A DNA stretch of 64,000 nt from Photobacterium piscicola (GTDB lineage: Bacteria > Pseudomonadota > Gammaproteobacteria > Enterobacterales > Vibrionaceae), in NCBI RefSeq assembly GCF_900166965.1, contig NZ_FUZI01000010.1:31300-95299 (forward strand). The letters run 5' to 3'. Position 1 is the stretch's first letter. Each line of letters starts with the position of its first letter. A program made the position numbers and the translations under genes. Positions 8,139 through 15,283 of the stretch are shown here, piece by piece. Under the pieces are notes generated by a model. That model saw only the letters and a list, made by a program, of their open reading frames with translations. It was not told the DNA's origin and searched no databases.

Positions 8139-9902
8139 CTATTGAGCGATGACCTTACCTTCGCGACGCGGATCAGCGGCACCAATTAACTGTTTTGGCG
8201 CAATACTGATCGCTTGAATACCCGAGTTAAGATCTTTGACTGCGGTTTTATAACCTAATTGTTCAAACTTAGGCGCCCATGCTGCGGCTGAGGTATTTTG
8301 CTCAAGCTCAAAGGGACCAAAGCGATTATTGATGTTAGGTAAGTTAATGGCTTGCTGTAAATCCATTCCCCAATCAATGTAAGCCACTAAGGTTTTAGCA
8401 ATATAACCAATAATTTGACTGCCGCCAGGTGAGCCAATGGCTAACACCGGTTGATTATTATGCATCACAATTGTCGGTGCCATTGACGAGCGTGGTCTTT
8501 TGCCCGGTTCAATTCGATTTGCTATCGGTTGACCATCAATGTGGCTGCGAAATGAAAAGTCGGTTAATTCATTATTAAGTAAGAAGCCACCGACCATTAA
8601 CCGTGAACCAAAACTGTTTTCAATGGTAGAGGTCATAGAGACCACATTTCCTTGGCGATCGACTATCGCAAAATGGGTGGTTGACGGTAATTCAATGGCT
8701 TCATCGGTCGTTTGAAGGTTGGCATGATCCCATGGTGGTGATCCTGCATCGACGGTGGTTAATTTTTTATTAGTGGCTAACAATTGTGCCCGCTGATGAA
8801 TGTAAGCCGCATCAAGTAAGCCTTTGGTTGGCATCGGTACATAATCACTGTCGGCCATATAACGGCCGCGATCAGCAAACGCTAATCGAGATGCATCACC
8901 AATTAAGCGCCAACTATTAATATCCTTAGCGCCCATTTTAGCTAATGGGTAATGATTGAGCATCGCCATTATTTGGCCAAGCGTTAATGCGCCAGAACTG
9001 GGTGGTCCCATACCACAAATTTGATATTGGTGATAAGGCGCGCAGATTGGTGCCCGTTGTTTAACCTTATAACTGGCTAAATCAATGCTACTGAGGACAC
9101 CGGGATTACCAACGGCATTTTGGACGGTATTAACAATTTCGCGTGCAATGTCGCCTTGATAAAATGCTTTTGGGCCATAATCAGCAATTTTACGCAGGGT
9201 ATCGGCATAAGGTTGATTAATTAATTTTTGGCCCGCTTGAATCGGTTGACCTTGGGGATCAAAAAAATAATTTTTAGTGACAGGCCAGCGTTGCAAGTGT
9301 GTGGCATCTTTCGCGACTAATGCAGCTAAACGAGGGCTAACAATAAAGCCATTTTTAGCCAGTTTGATGGCCGGTTGAAACAGTTGTTTCCACTTTAATT
9401 TTCCGTATTGGTGATGACTATTCCACAATAATTTTATCGTACCAGGTGTACCGACAGATCGGCCCCCGACAACCGCGTCATAAAATGCTAAGGGCTGCCC
9501 ATTTTTGTCCTGAAATAAGCGTGGCGTGACCGCAAACGGTGCGGTTTCACGACCATCAAAGGTCGTCATTTGGTGGTTGTCGTTATCCCAATACACTAAA
9601 AAACCACCGCCACCAATACCGGATGATTGTGGTTCAACCAAGCCTAAAACTAATTGGGTGGCAACCATCGCATCAATGGCATTCCCTCCTCGACGCAACA
9701 TTGCCGCTCCAGCTTCACTGGCATAGTGATTCGCACTAGCAATCATCCATTGTTTACCTTGGACTAATTGTGATGGCTGTTGAGCGACGCTGGTTTCAGG
9801 AATAATATTATCACTCAGCTGTTGCGCGGAAACGGTAAAGATCGGAACTGCGCAACTGCACATGGTGGCAAAACGTAATAGTGTTGACGTGATTTTGAGC
9901 AT
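8139..9902 (-). CDS. ggt: Gamma-glutamyltranspeptidase
   Basis: Periplasmic N-terminal-nucleophile hydrolase that cleaves and transfers the gamma-glutamyl group of glutathione. 587 residues with an N-terminal signal peptide (hydrophobic stretch ending near SAQQ, residue 28). The autoprocessing site is visible: the conserved Thr in LPSTTHFAIVD becomes the N-terminal nucleophile of the small subunit. Other family blocks are GGGFLVYWD, RETAP, GGRSVGTPG and the PGGSQIIGYI oxyanion segment. The ATG is preceded by AAGGAT. It is monocistronic and converges on uvrD. Confidence 0.94.
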   Translation of the reverse strand: MLKITSTLLRFATMCSCAVPIFTVSAQQLSDNIIPETSVAQQPSQLVQGKQWMIASANHYASEAGAAMLRRGGNAIDAMVATQLVLGLVEPQSSGIGGGGFLVYWDNDNHQMTTFDGRETAPFAVTPRLFQDKNGQPLAFYDAVVGGRSVGTPGTIKLLWNSHHQYGKLKWKQLFQPAIKLAKNGFIVSPRLAALVAKDATHLQRWPVTKNYFFDPQGQPIQAGQKLINQPYADTLRKIADYGPKAFYQGDIAREIVNTVQNAVGNPGVLSSIDLASYKVKQRAPICAPYHQYQICGMGPPSSGALTLGQIMAMLNHYPLAKMGAKDINSWRLIGDASRLAFADRGRYMADSDYVPMPTKGLLDAAYIHQRAQLLATNKKLTTVDAGSPPWDHANLQTTDEAIELPSTTHFAIVDRQGNVVSMTSTIENSFGSRLMVGGFLLNNELTDFSFRSHIDGQPIANRIEPGKRPRSSMAPTIVMHNNQPVLAIGSPGGSQIIGYIAKTLVAYIDWGMDLQQAINLPNINNRFGPFELEQNTSAAAWAPKFEQLGYKTAVKDLNSGIQAISIAPKQLIGAADPRREGKVIAQ

Positions 9903-10479
9903 AACAGATCCTTGTAATCAGCAACGCAAAAGAGGGGGGACGCTATGTAGTCTTTTAATGTGATTAATGATGGCAGAAAAACCCCCGTATATCTCATTAT
10001 TTTTAAAAATTATTAGTGATATTTTAATTAAAGATGTCGGTTTTAATGAATTACAGCCGTTGTTATGACTGTAACTAAATAAATACCCAAGATAACTTAA
10101 GTAATAAACCGTTAAATGTTGAGGTTAATGTAGCCGTTGTTGAATAACTGACCGATGACAAATAAGTAAATGAGTAAATAGTGATGGTTTTATTTTCTTA
10201 TTAATTATCTAGTTAATTAATATATTGATAGCGGTAGTCGAAAAAGTAGAACAAGAGAACACGCTAAAATGGATAAAATTAGCAGCAACTAAGGATTGAG
10301 GCCGAAAAGGGTATTGATAACGGTTAGTGTGCTGCTGTTTTCGGTGTGGTTATATAGCTGGGCTCTCGCTGAATATGTGTTTTTAGTATGAGAGTGTGAT
10401 CAGCAAAGCGAGGGGCTAACTCGCATCTACTACTCATTTAGGTATAGAATGGCAGCCCTGTTTAGCGAAGAGTCTTACC
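9903..10479. other. 577-base gap between ggt and recQ with no recognisable gene
   Basis: This AT-rich stretch separates divergent ggt and recQ. The in-frame stretches are short and lack ribosome sites. It should contain both promoters; the best recQ -10 candidate is TATAGA at 10443-10448, without a good -35. I see no repeat, RNA terminator or familiar operator in it. Confidence 0.5.
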
Positions 10480-12324
10480 ATGTCTGTTGTTGTTCCTTTG
10501 CCCGTGACGCCATCATTATTATCTAGCCAAGAAATTTTGCAGGATGTGTTTGGCTATCAAGAATTTAGGCAAGGCCAACAAGCAGTGATTGAAGCGATCA
10601 CTGCGGGTAATGACTGTTTGGTGATTATGCCCACTGGTGGCGGTAAATCTCTGTGCTATCAAATTCCGGCGTTAATGCTGTCGGGATTAACCTTGGTGAT
10701 CTCACCGCTAATTTCGTTAATGAAAGATCAAGTCGACCAATTGAATGCCAATGGTGTCAGTGCTGGTTGTATTCACTCAGCAATGTCGCGTGAAGAGATT
10801 CAAGCGACGTTTGATGCGATGCAAAATGGCGAGTTGCAATTAGTTTATGCTTCACCTGAACGGGTGTTAATGCGGGATTTTATTGAACGGTTGCAGCAAC
10901 TGGATTTAACGATGGTGGCAGTGGATGAGGCCCACTGTGTTTCTCAATGGGGACATGATTTTCGACCAGAATATGCAGCATTAGGGCTACTAAAACAGCA
11001 ATTTTCACCGTTGCCTGTGATGGCGTTAACGGCGACGGCTGATGACGCAACACGACAAGACATTATTAGTCGCTTGGGGTTAACCGATCCTCATTGTTAT
11101 TTAGGCAGTTTTGATCGACCTAATATTCGCTATACCCTCTGGGAAAAACATAAACCGTTAACGCAATTAAGCCGCTATTTGGCGACGGTGCGCGGTCAGT
11201 GCGGGATTATTTATTGTAATAGCCGCAAGAAAGTGGAACAGATTAGCGAAAAATTGTGTGAAAGTGGCATTCGTGCCGCGGCGTATCATGCGGGCATGGA
11301 GTATCAACAACGCAGCGCTGTTCAAGAGGCTTTTCAGCGAGATGATATTCACGTGGTTGTGGCGACGGTCGCATTTGGGATGGGAATTAATAAACCCAAT
11401 GTGCGGTTTGTGGTCCATTTTGATATTCCGCGCAACATTGAATCGTATTATCAAGAAACAGGACGAGCAGGACGCGATGGTTTACCTGCTGAAGCGCTGC
11501 TGCTTTATGATCCTGCCGATTTAGCGTGGTTACGCCGTTGTGTTGATGAAAAACCTCATGATGCACAGCGTGAGGTGGAATTACATAAATTACATGCGAT
11601 GGGAGCTTTTGCTCAAGCGCAAAGTTGTCGTCGCCAAGTGTTATTACATTATTTTGGTGAAGATCAACGTCAACCTTGTGGGAACTGCGATGTGTGCCTT
11701 GATCCCCCGCAACAATTTGATGCCGTTGAAGCCGCTCAAAAAGCCTTATCCTGTGTATACCGTGTGAATCAGAATTTTGGTATTACCTATGTTATTGATG
11801 TTTTACGAGGTATGCAAAATCAACGTATTCGTGAATATGGCCATGATAAATTAACCACTTATGGTATTGGACGTGACTATAGCCATGAATATTGGGTGAG
11901 TATTTTACGCCAATTAATTCATCGCGGTTTTTTAACTCAAAATATTAGCCGCAATTCGGTGTTACAACTCACCGAGCAAGCGCGACCATTATTACGTGCT
12001 GAAATGGCGTTATCATTGGCGGTGCCACGGCTTGATACTGCGGTTCGTAGCAGTAAAGTAGATCGAATGGCCAATCGTCAGTATGACAAAAAATTATTTG
12101 CCAAGTTACGTAAGTTACGCAAAGCCATTGCTGATGAGGAAGATATTCCACCTTATGTGGTCTTTAATGATGCCAGTTTAATGGAAATGGCAGAACGATT
12201 ACCCAGTTCAAAAGGTGAATTTTTAGCGATTAATGGGGTTGGCCAGCGTAAGTTAGAAAAATTTGGCATCGTATTTTTACAATTGATTGGTGATCATTTA
12301 ATGGCGGTCGATGAACATAACTAA
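10480..12324 (+). CDS. recQ: ATP-dependent DNA helicase RecQ
   Basis: 3'-5' DNA helicase of the RecF repair pathway. 614 residues. The helicase core carries GYQEFRQGQ (motif 0), TGGGKSLCYQ near residues 52-61, DEAHCVSQWGHDFRPEY (motif II plus aromatic loop), and the QETGRAGRDG motif VI. The zinc-binding domain shows its cysteines in CRRQVLLHYFGE and CGNCDVC, followed by a winged helix and the C-terminal HRDC domain (about residues 530-605). A small DUF3630-like gene follows after 12 bases, suggesting co-transcription. Confidence 0.97.
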   Translation: MSVVVPLPVTPSLLSSQEILQDVFGYQEFRQGQQAVIEAITAGNDCLVIMPTGGGKSLCYQIPALMLSGLTLVISPLISLMKDQVDQLNANGVSAGCIHSAMSREEIQATFDAMQNGELQLVYASPERVLMRDFIERLQQLDLTMVAVDEAHCVSQWGHDFRPEYAALGLLKQQFSPLPVMALTATADDATRQDIISRLGLTDPHCYLGSFDRPNIRYTLWEKHKPLTQLSRYLATVRGQCGIIYCNSRKKVEQISEKLCESGIRAAAYHAGMEYQQRSAVQEAFQRDDIHVVVATVAFGMGINKPNVRFVVHFDIPRNIESYYQETGRAGRDGLPAEALLLYDPADLAWLRRCVDEKPHDAQREVELHKLHAMGAFAQAQSCRRQVLLHYFGEDQRQPCGNCDVCLDPPQQFDAVEAAQKALSCVYRVNQNFGITYVIDVLRGMQNQRIREYGHDKLTTYGIGRDYSHEYWVSILRQLIHRGFLTQNISRNSVLQLTEQARPLLRAEMALSLAVPRLDTAVRSSKVDRMANRQYDKKLFAKLRKLRKAIADEEDIPPYVVFNDASLMEMAERLPSSKGEFLAINGVGQRKLEKFGIVFLQLIGDHLMAVDEHN

Positions 12325-12336
12325 TGGAAGCTAATA

Positions 12337-12636
12337 ATGGATTATGATTTTAGTCAAACGGAAATAAATATTGAGCAAGGCACGTTAGCGATAACGCTTC
12401 CTTTGTTTGAGTTTGATAATTTTCCAGCGGTCGCTAAGGTATTGTTGCAGCGCCTAGATGCAATATTAATAGAGCAAGAGCCAAGTGCCGACCTTCAACA
12501 ATGGCTAATTGATGTTGAAGGCTGCCAGTTATTACTTAAAGCTGAATATTACAGTGCATCGATGTGGTTGGAGTTACTGACCTTAAATGACATTGAGCAT
12601 TTAATTTTTATTCAACAGTTATTGTCTCACTACTAG
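12337..12636 (+). CDS. Small DUF3630-like protein of unknown function
   Basis: 99-residue acidic protein (many Glu and Asp, theoretical charge clearly negative), without signal peptide or membrane segment. Its pattern FDNFPAVAKVLLQRL, WLIDVEGCQLLLKAEYYSASMWLE resembles the DUF3630 family that I recall next to recQ in Vibrionaceae; this is recognition from memory, not a search. The ATG at 12337 lies 12 bases after recQ with a weak AAGCTAAT upstream sequence. Co-transcription with recQ is likely but a shared function is not established. Confidence 0.65.
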   Translation: MDYDFSQTEINIEQGTLAITLPLFEFDNFPAVAKVLLQRLDAILIEQEPSADLQQWLIDVEGCQLLLKAEYYSASMWLELLTLNDIEHLIFIQQLLSHY

Positions 12637-12655
12637 GCAAATAAATGCTGTGCTG

Positions 12656-12661
12656 TATAAT
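12656..12661 (+). promoter_or_regulatory. Candidate -10 box for the yhhQ transcript
   Basis: A perfect TATAAT lies 87 bases upstream of the yhhQ ATG and directly after the preceding gene. No good -35 is seen at 16-18 bases. Transcription from here would start near 12668 and include the whole riboswitch candidate. Confidence 0.45.
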
Positions 12662-12705
12662 CGCCGCCCTGGTGTTGCTGGTGGTTACCACTGGCAATGA
12701 AAATG

Positions 12706-12737
12706 TTTGGGTTCCCTCCCCCCAATGACAAAAAGGT
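12706..12737 (+). promoter_or_regulatory. PreQ1-I riboswitch in the yhhQ leader
   Basis: Stem P1 is TTGGG (12707-12711) with CCCAA (12721-12725). The loop starts with TTC and includes CCCT (12714-12717), followed 3' of the stem by an A-rich tail AAAAAGG (12730-12736). The loop CCT can pair with AGG of the tail to give the H-type pseudoknot that defines preQ1-I aptamers (GG-TTC, C-rich strand, A-rich tail, pseudoknot). The AGG is also the Shine-Dalgarno sequence of yhhQ, so ligand binding would hide it. yhhQ encodes the queuosine-precursor transporter, the expected target. No covariance search could be run. Confidence 0.75.
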
Positions 12738-12742
12738 CTTTC

Positions 12743-13465
12743 ATGACTGCTTTATCCAAATCCAACGCAACAACATCTAATGTAACAACAACTGTTTTTT
12801 CTGCAGCCCAACAGCACAAGGCATTATCATATTTGGTTGCGTTTCATTTGTTAGTGATCGCCTCCAGTAATTATTTAGTCCAATTACCGTTTACTATTTT
12901 TGGTTATCACACCACTTGGGGTGCGTTTACCTTTCCGTTTATTTTTCTCGCGACTGACCTGACGGTACGCATTTTTGGTGCTGGTATGGCACGAAAAATT
13001 ATTTGGCGGGTAATGGCGCCAGCACTAATTGTGTCGTATGTGTTATCTGTGCTTTTTTTTCAAGGCCAATATCAAGGCTTTGCTCATTTGGCCGAATTCA
13101 ATCTTTTTGTTGCCCGTATTGCGATCGCGAGTTTTATGGCGTACCTATTAGGGCAAATATTGGATGTGTCGGTGTTTAATCGCCTGCGCCAAATGAAACA
13201 ATGGTGGATCGCACCGACTGCGTCGACCATTATTGGTAATGCGCTTGATACACTCGCTTTTTTCAGTATTGCGTTTTATCACAGCCCAGATGCATTTATG
13301 GCTCAAAATTGGACTGAAATTGCGCTGGTGGATTACAGCTTTAAATTAATTATTAGTTTGGGTTTATTTGTACCTTTATATGGGGTACTGCTTAATTATT
13401 TAATTAATAAGCTAACCACATTAAAACAATCATCACTGCCGAATACGGCAAGCGTGATTAAATAG
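12743..13465 (+). CDS. yhhQ: Queuosine precursor transporter YhhQ
   Basis: Inner-membrane protein of the YhhQ/COG1738 family that imports queuosine precursors (preQ0/preQ1) for tRNA modification. About six hydrophobic segments follow a roughly 25-residue polar N-terminus; family blocks are HLLVIASSNYLVQLP, WGAFTFPFIFLATDL, SFMAYLLGQILDV and GNALDTLAFF. I chose the ATG at 12743 because AAAAAGG sits 6 bases before it; a TTG at 12707 in the same frame lies inside the riboswitch stem and is not credible. A strong terminator follows the gene. Confidence 0.92.
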   Translation: MTALSKSNATTSNVTTTVFSAAQQHKALSYLVAFHLLVIASSNYLVQLPFTIFGYHTTWGAFTFPFIFLATDLTVRIFGAGMARKIIWRVMAPALIVSYVLSVLFFQGQYQGFAHLAEFNLFVARIAIASFMAYLLGQILDVSVFNRLRQMKQWWIAPTASTIIGNALDTLAFFSIAFYHSPDAFMAQNWTEIALVDYSFKLIISLGLFVPLYGVLLNYLINKLTTLKQSSLPNTASVIK

Positions 13466-13493
13466 CGATGATTGATTTGTAGAATAAAGAATA

Positions 13494-13517
13494 AATCGGC
13501 TGTGGCCGATTTTTTTT
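13494..13517 (+). terminator. Intrinsic terminator after yhhQ
   Basis: AATCGGC (13494-13500), loop TGTG, GCCGATT (13505-13511), then a run of T to 13517. Confidence 0.9.
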
Positions 13518-13549
13518 ACGTTTTTTAAGTCAATAAAGGGATGCTAATA

Positions 13550-13993
13550 ATGACTGAAATAGTGGTGCGGATTGGAACGGTAGATGAAGCGGTTACCGTA
13601 TTGGCAGGGATTAATGAATTAAGCTCTGGTGTTGATGCTACGACGATACGGCAACGATTTTCTCATCAGCCAGCGTTGATTTTGGTGGCTGAATATCAAC
13701 AACAATTAGTTGGTGTGAAAATTGGTTATGCTTTATCTGATCACGTTTTTTATAGCTGGCTTGGGGGAGTATTAGCCTGTGGACGTGGACTGGGTATTGC
13801 TCAAAAATTATTAGAAGCCCAAGAAGCATGGGTAGTGGCACAATCACAATATACGGTGATTAACGTTAAATCACGTAACTGTTTTCCAGCGATGTTACGG
13901 CTATTGTTTAGAAATGGCTATGCTATTGAAAATATGGAAAAGAAAGGGCAATTACGTGATTATCGATTATGTTTTACCAAGAAGGTTAACTAA
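13550..13993 (+). CDS. GNAT-family N-acetyltransferase
   Basis: 147-residue acyl-CoA-dependent acetyltransferase. The acetyl-CoA motif A is CGRGLGIAQKLLEAQEAW (the R/Q-x-x-G-x-G/A pyrophosphate loop) around residues 82-99; the C-terminal part (FRNGYAIENMEKKG) fits motif B. The substrate cannot be read from sequence. The ATG at 13550 has AAAGGG 9 bases upstream; the in-frame ATG at 13541 immediately follows that ribosome site and is unlikely. It is a single gene between the yhhQ terminator and the RyhB promoter. Confidence 0.85.
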   Translation: MTEIVVRIGTVDEAVTVLAGINELSSGVDATTIRQRFSHQPALILVAEYQQQLVGVKIGYALSDHVFYSWLGGVLACGRGLGIAQKLLEAQEAWVVAQSQYTVINVKSRNCFPAMLRLLFRNGYAIENMEKKGQLRDYRLCFTKKVN

Positions 13994-14009
13994 CAGTTTT
14001 TATTCCAAA

Positions 14010-14060
14010 TGAAAATTATTCTCAATTAAGTGTTGCAACTTAGTTGAGAATGGTTATTAT
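14010..14060 (+). promoter_or_regulatory. ryhB promoter with Fur-binding sequences
   Basis: -35 TTGCAA (14033-14038), 16-base spacer, -10 TATTAT (14055-14060). TGAAAATTATTCTCA at 14010-14024 matches the 7-1-7 Fur consensus (TGATAAT-N-ATTATCA) at 12 of 14 positions. A second half-site TGAGAAT lies at 14045-14051, between -35 and -10. The arms belong to an inverted repeat (14018-14031 with 14038-14051). This is the arrangement expected for iron repression of RyhB. Confidence 0.82.
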
Positions 14061-14066
14061 TAACGG

Positions 14067-14231
14067 GCTTTCAAACAACAGAGAAACCCCTTTTTCTGTT
14101 GCTTGGGCACGACATTGCTCACATTGCTTCCAGTGTACTTCAGCTTGGTAATGGTGCTTAGTGTAGGGCTAAAAACCGATTACTACTTCTGCTGAGCGAC
14201 GCATCACACAGTGCGTCGCTTTTTCTTTTTT
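14067..14231 (+). ncRNA. ryhB: RyhB iron-responsive small RNA
   Basis: The conserved RyhB core GCACGACATTGCTCACATTG begins at 14107 and continues through CTTCCAGT to 14134, identical to the E. coli core that base-pairs with sodB, sdh and other iron-use mRNAs. The transcript should start about 7 bases after the -10 box (near 14067) and end at the terminator AGCGACGCA (14195-14203) with TGCGTCGCT (14212-14220) and T-rich tail to 14231. That gives about 165 nt, longer than the 90 nt of E. coli, in line with longer Vibrionaceae RyhB. The 5' part before the core is specific to this lineage. Confidence 0.93.
14195..14231 (+). terminator. Terminator of RyhB
   Basis: Nine-base-pair perfect stem AGCGACGCA/TGCGTCGCT with an 8-base loop, followed by TTTT, C and six more T. 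Confidence 0.9.
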
Positions 14232-14256
14232 AAGTGGTTAGTTTTTATTATGTCGC

Positions 14257-14907
14257 TTAGGCTAATTTTATTAACTCTCGTACCAGTTTATTAATCCCTG
14301 TTGCCGCTTCACTGATATTGGTTGCCAACATATAAGCCGGCGTAGTTAATAGACGTCGTTTCTGATCCAATACAAAATCATCAACAGGGCACTGAATATG
14401 CTCACCCCCCATGGCGTTAAATGCGGCTGCGGTGTCAGGATCATCACCGATCGTAGCCTTTGCGCCTGGGCCATAGATCTGTGGGATCAATGTTGGTGCA
14501 ATACATAAATAGCCTGCAGGCTTATTGGCTTGAGCAAAAGCTTGGCAGGCCAGTTTAACGTCTTCATTGATCTGACATGCACTGCCATGAAGGGCAAAAT
14601 CAGATAAATTGTTAGCAACACCAAATCCGCCAGGAACCAGTAGTGCATCGTAGTCATTAATGTTTAATTGAGTGACATTTGAAATATTGCCACGTGCAAT
14701 TCGTGCTGATTCGATTAAAACATTACGAGTTTCATGACTCACCTGACCGTTAAGGTGATTAATGACTTGGTGTTGATCGATGTTAGGAGCAAAGCAGTGC
14801 CAGCTTGCTCCTTGTTGCTCAATCGCCAATAAAGCTAATACCGCTTCATGGATCTCGGTTCCATCAAATACACCAGAACCGCTTAAAATTACCGCAATTT
14901 TCTTCAT
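14257..14907 (-). CDS. elbB: Isoprenoid biosynthesis glyoxalase ElbB (DJ-1/PfpI-like)
   Basis: 216-residue class I glutamine-amidotransferase-like protein (ES1/ElbB family). It opens with the family start MKKIAVILSGSGVFDGTEIHE and has DALLVPGGFGVANNLSDFA followed by the nucleophile-elbow region GYLCIAPTLIP, with the cysteine of YLCIAP. E. coli ElbB has glyoxalase activity and was linked to isoprenoid synthesis, but its physiological role is not firmly known. The ATG has AGGA upstream. Its 3' end faces the RyhB terminator. Confidence 0.92.
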   Translation of the reverse strand: MKKIAVILSGSGVFDGTEIHEAVLALLAIEQQGASWHCFAPNIDQHQVINHLNGQVSHETRNVLIESARIARGNISNVTQLNINDYDALLVPGGFGVANNLSDFALHGSACQINEDVKLACQAFAQANKPAGYLCIAPTLIPQIYGPGAKATIGDDPDTAAAFNAMGGEHIQCPVDDFVLDQKRRLLTTPAYMLATNISEAATGINKLVRELIKLA

Positions 14908-15283
14908 AATGGCATCCTAACTAATCAAATAGACTTATATTGTTGTTATTATTGGCTTGGTTAAGATTATCTAGCTAAGGTTGTCCACAATCAATGATCA
15001 ATATGGGATCGAGGATCTAATTTAAGCTTTCTTATTAAGTATATGAAAATAAATACAATCATGAGTAATTTTTATTTTCAGATAAAAAACGATCAACTGG
15101 AGTAAATTAAATACTAACAAAGTTATCCACAGAAAATGGACGAATAACACAAAACAGCAGTTAACAGTTGCGGTTGAGCATGGCATTCTAGTAAATATTG
15201 CATTTTTTCTGTGGTGTAGGGATAAAATTGGTCGATAATAGACCTAACCTGAACTACTTTCGCTCGGATATAAGAATAACCCT
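14908..15283. promoter_or_regulatory. elbB-polA divergent intergenic region with two DnaA boxes
   Basis: 376 AT-rich bases between divergent genes. TTATCCACA at 15123-15131 is a perfect DnaA box; TTGTCCACA at 14981-14989 differs at one position. DnaA stimulation of polA has been reported in E. coli, so a role in polA expression is plausible. Two boxes with no unwinding element or mnmG/mioC context do not make this an origin. No gene or RNA was seen. Confidence 0.5.

Noticed and set aside
12671..12700. Hairpin GGTGG/CCACT as part of the yhhQ riboswitch
   Set aside because: It lies upstream of the aptamer and is not required by the preQ1-I fold; it may be leader structure only.
14908..15283. 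Possible replication origin because of DnaA boxes
   Set aside because: Only two boxes, no AT-rich 13-mer array and no mnmG, mioC or dnaA neighbours; a polA control region is the simpler reading.
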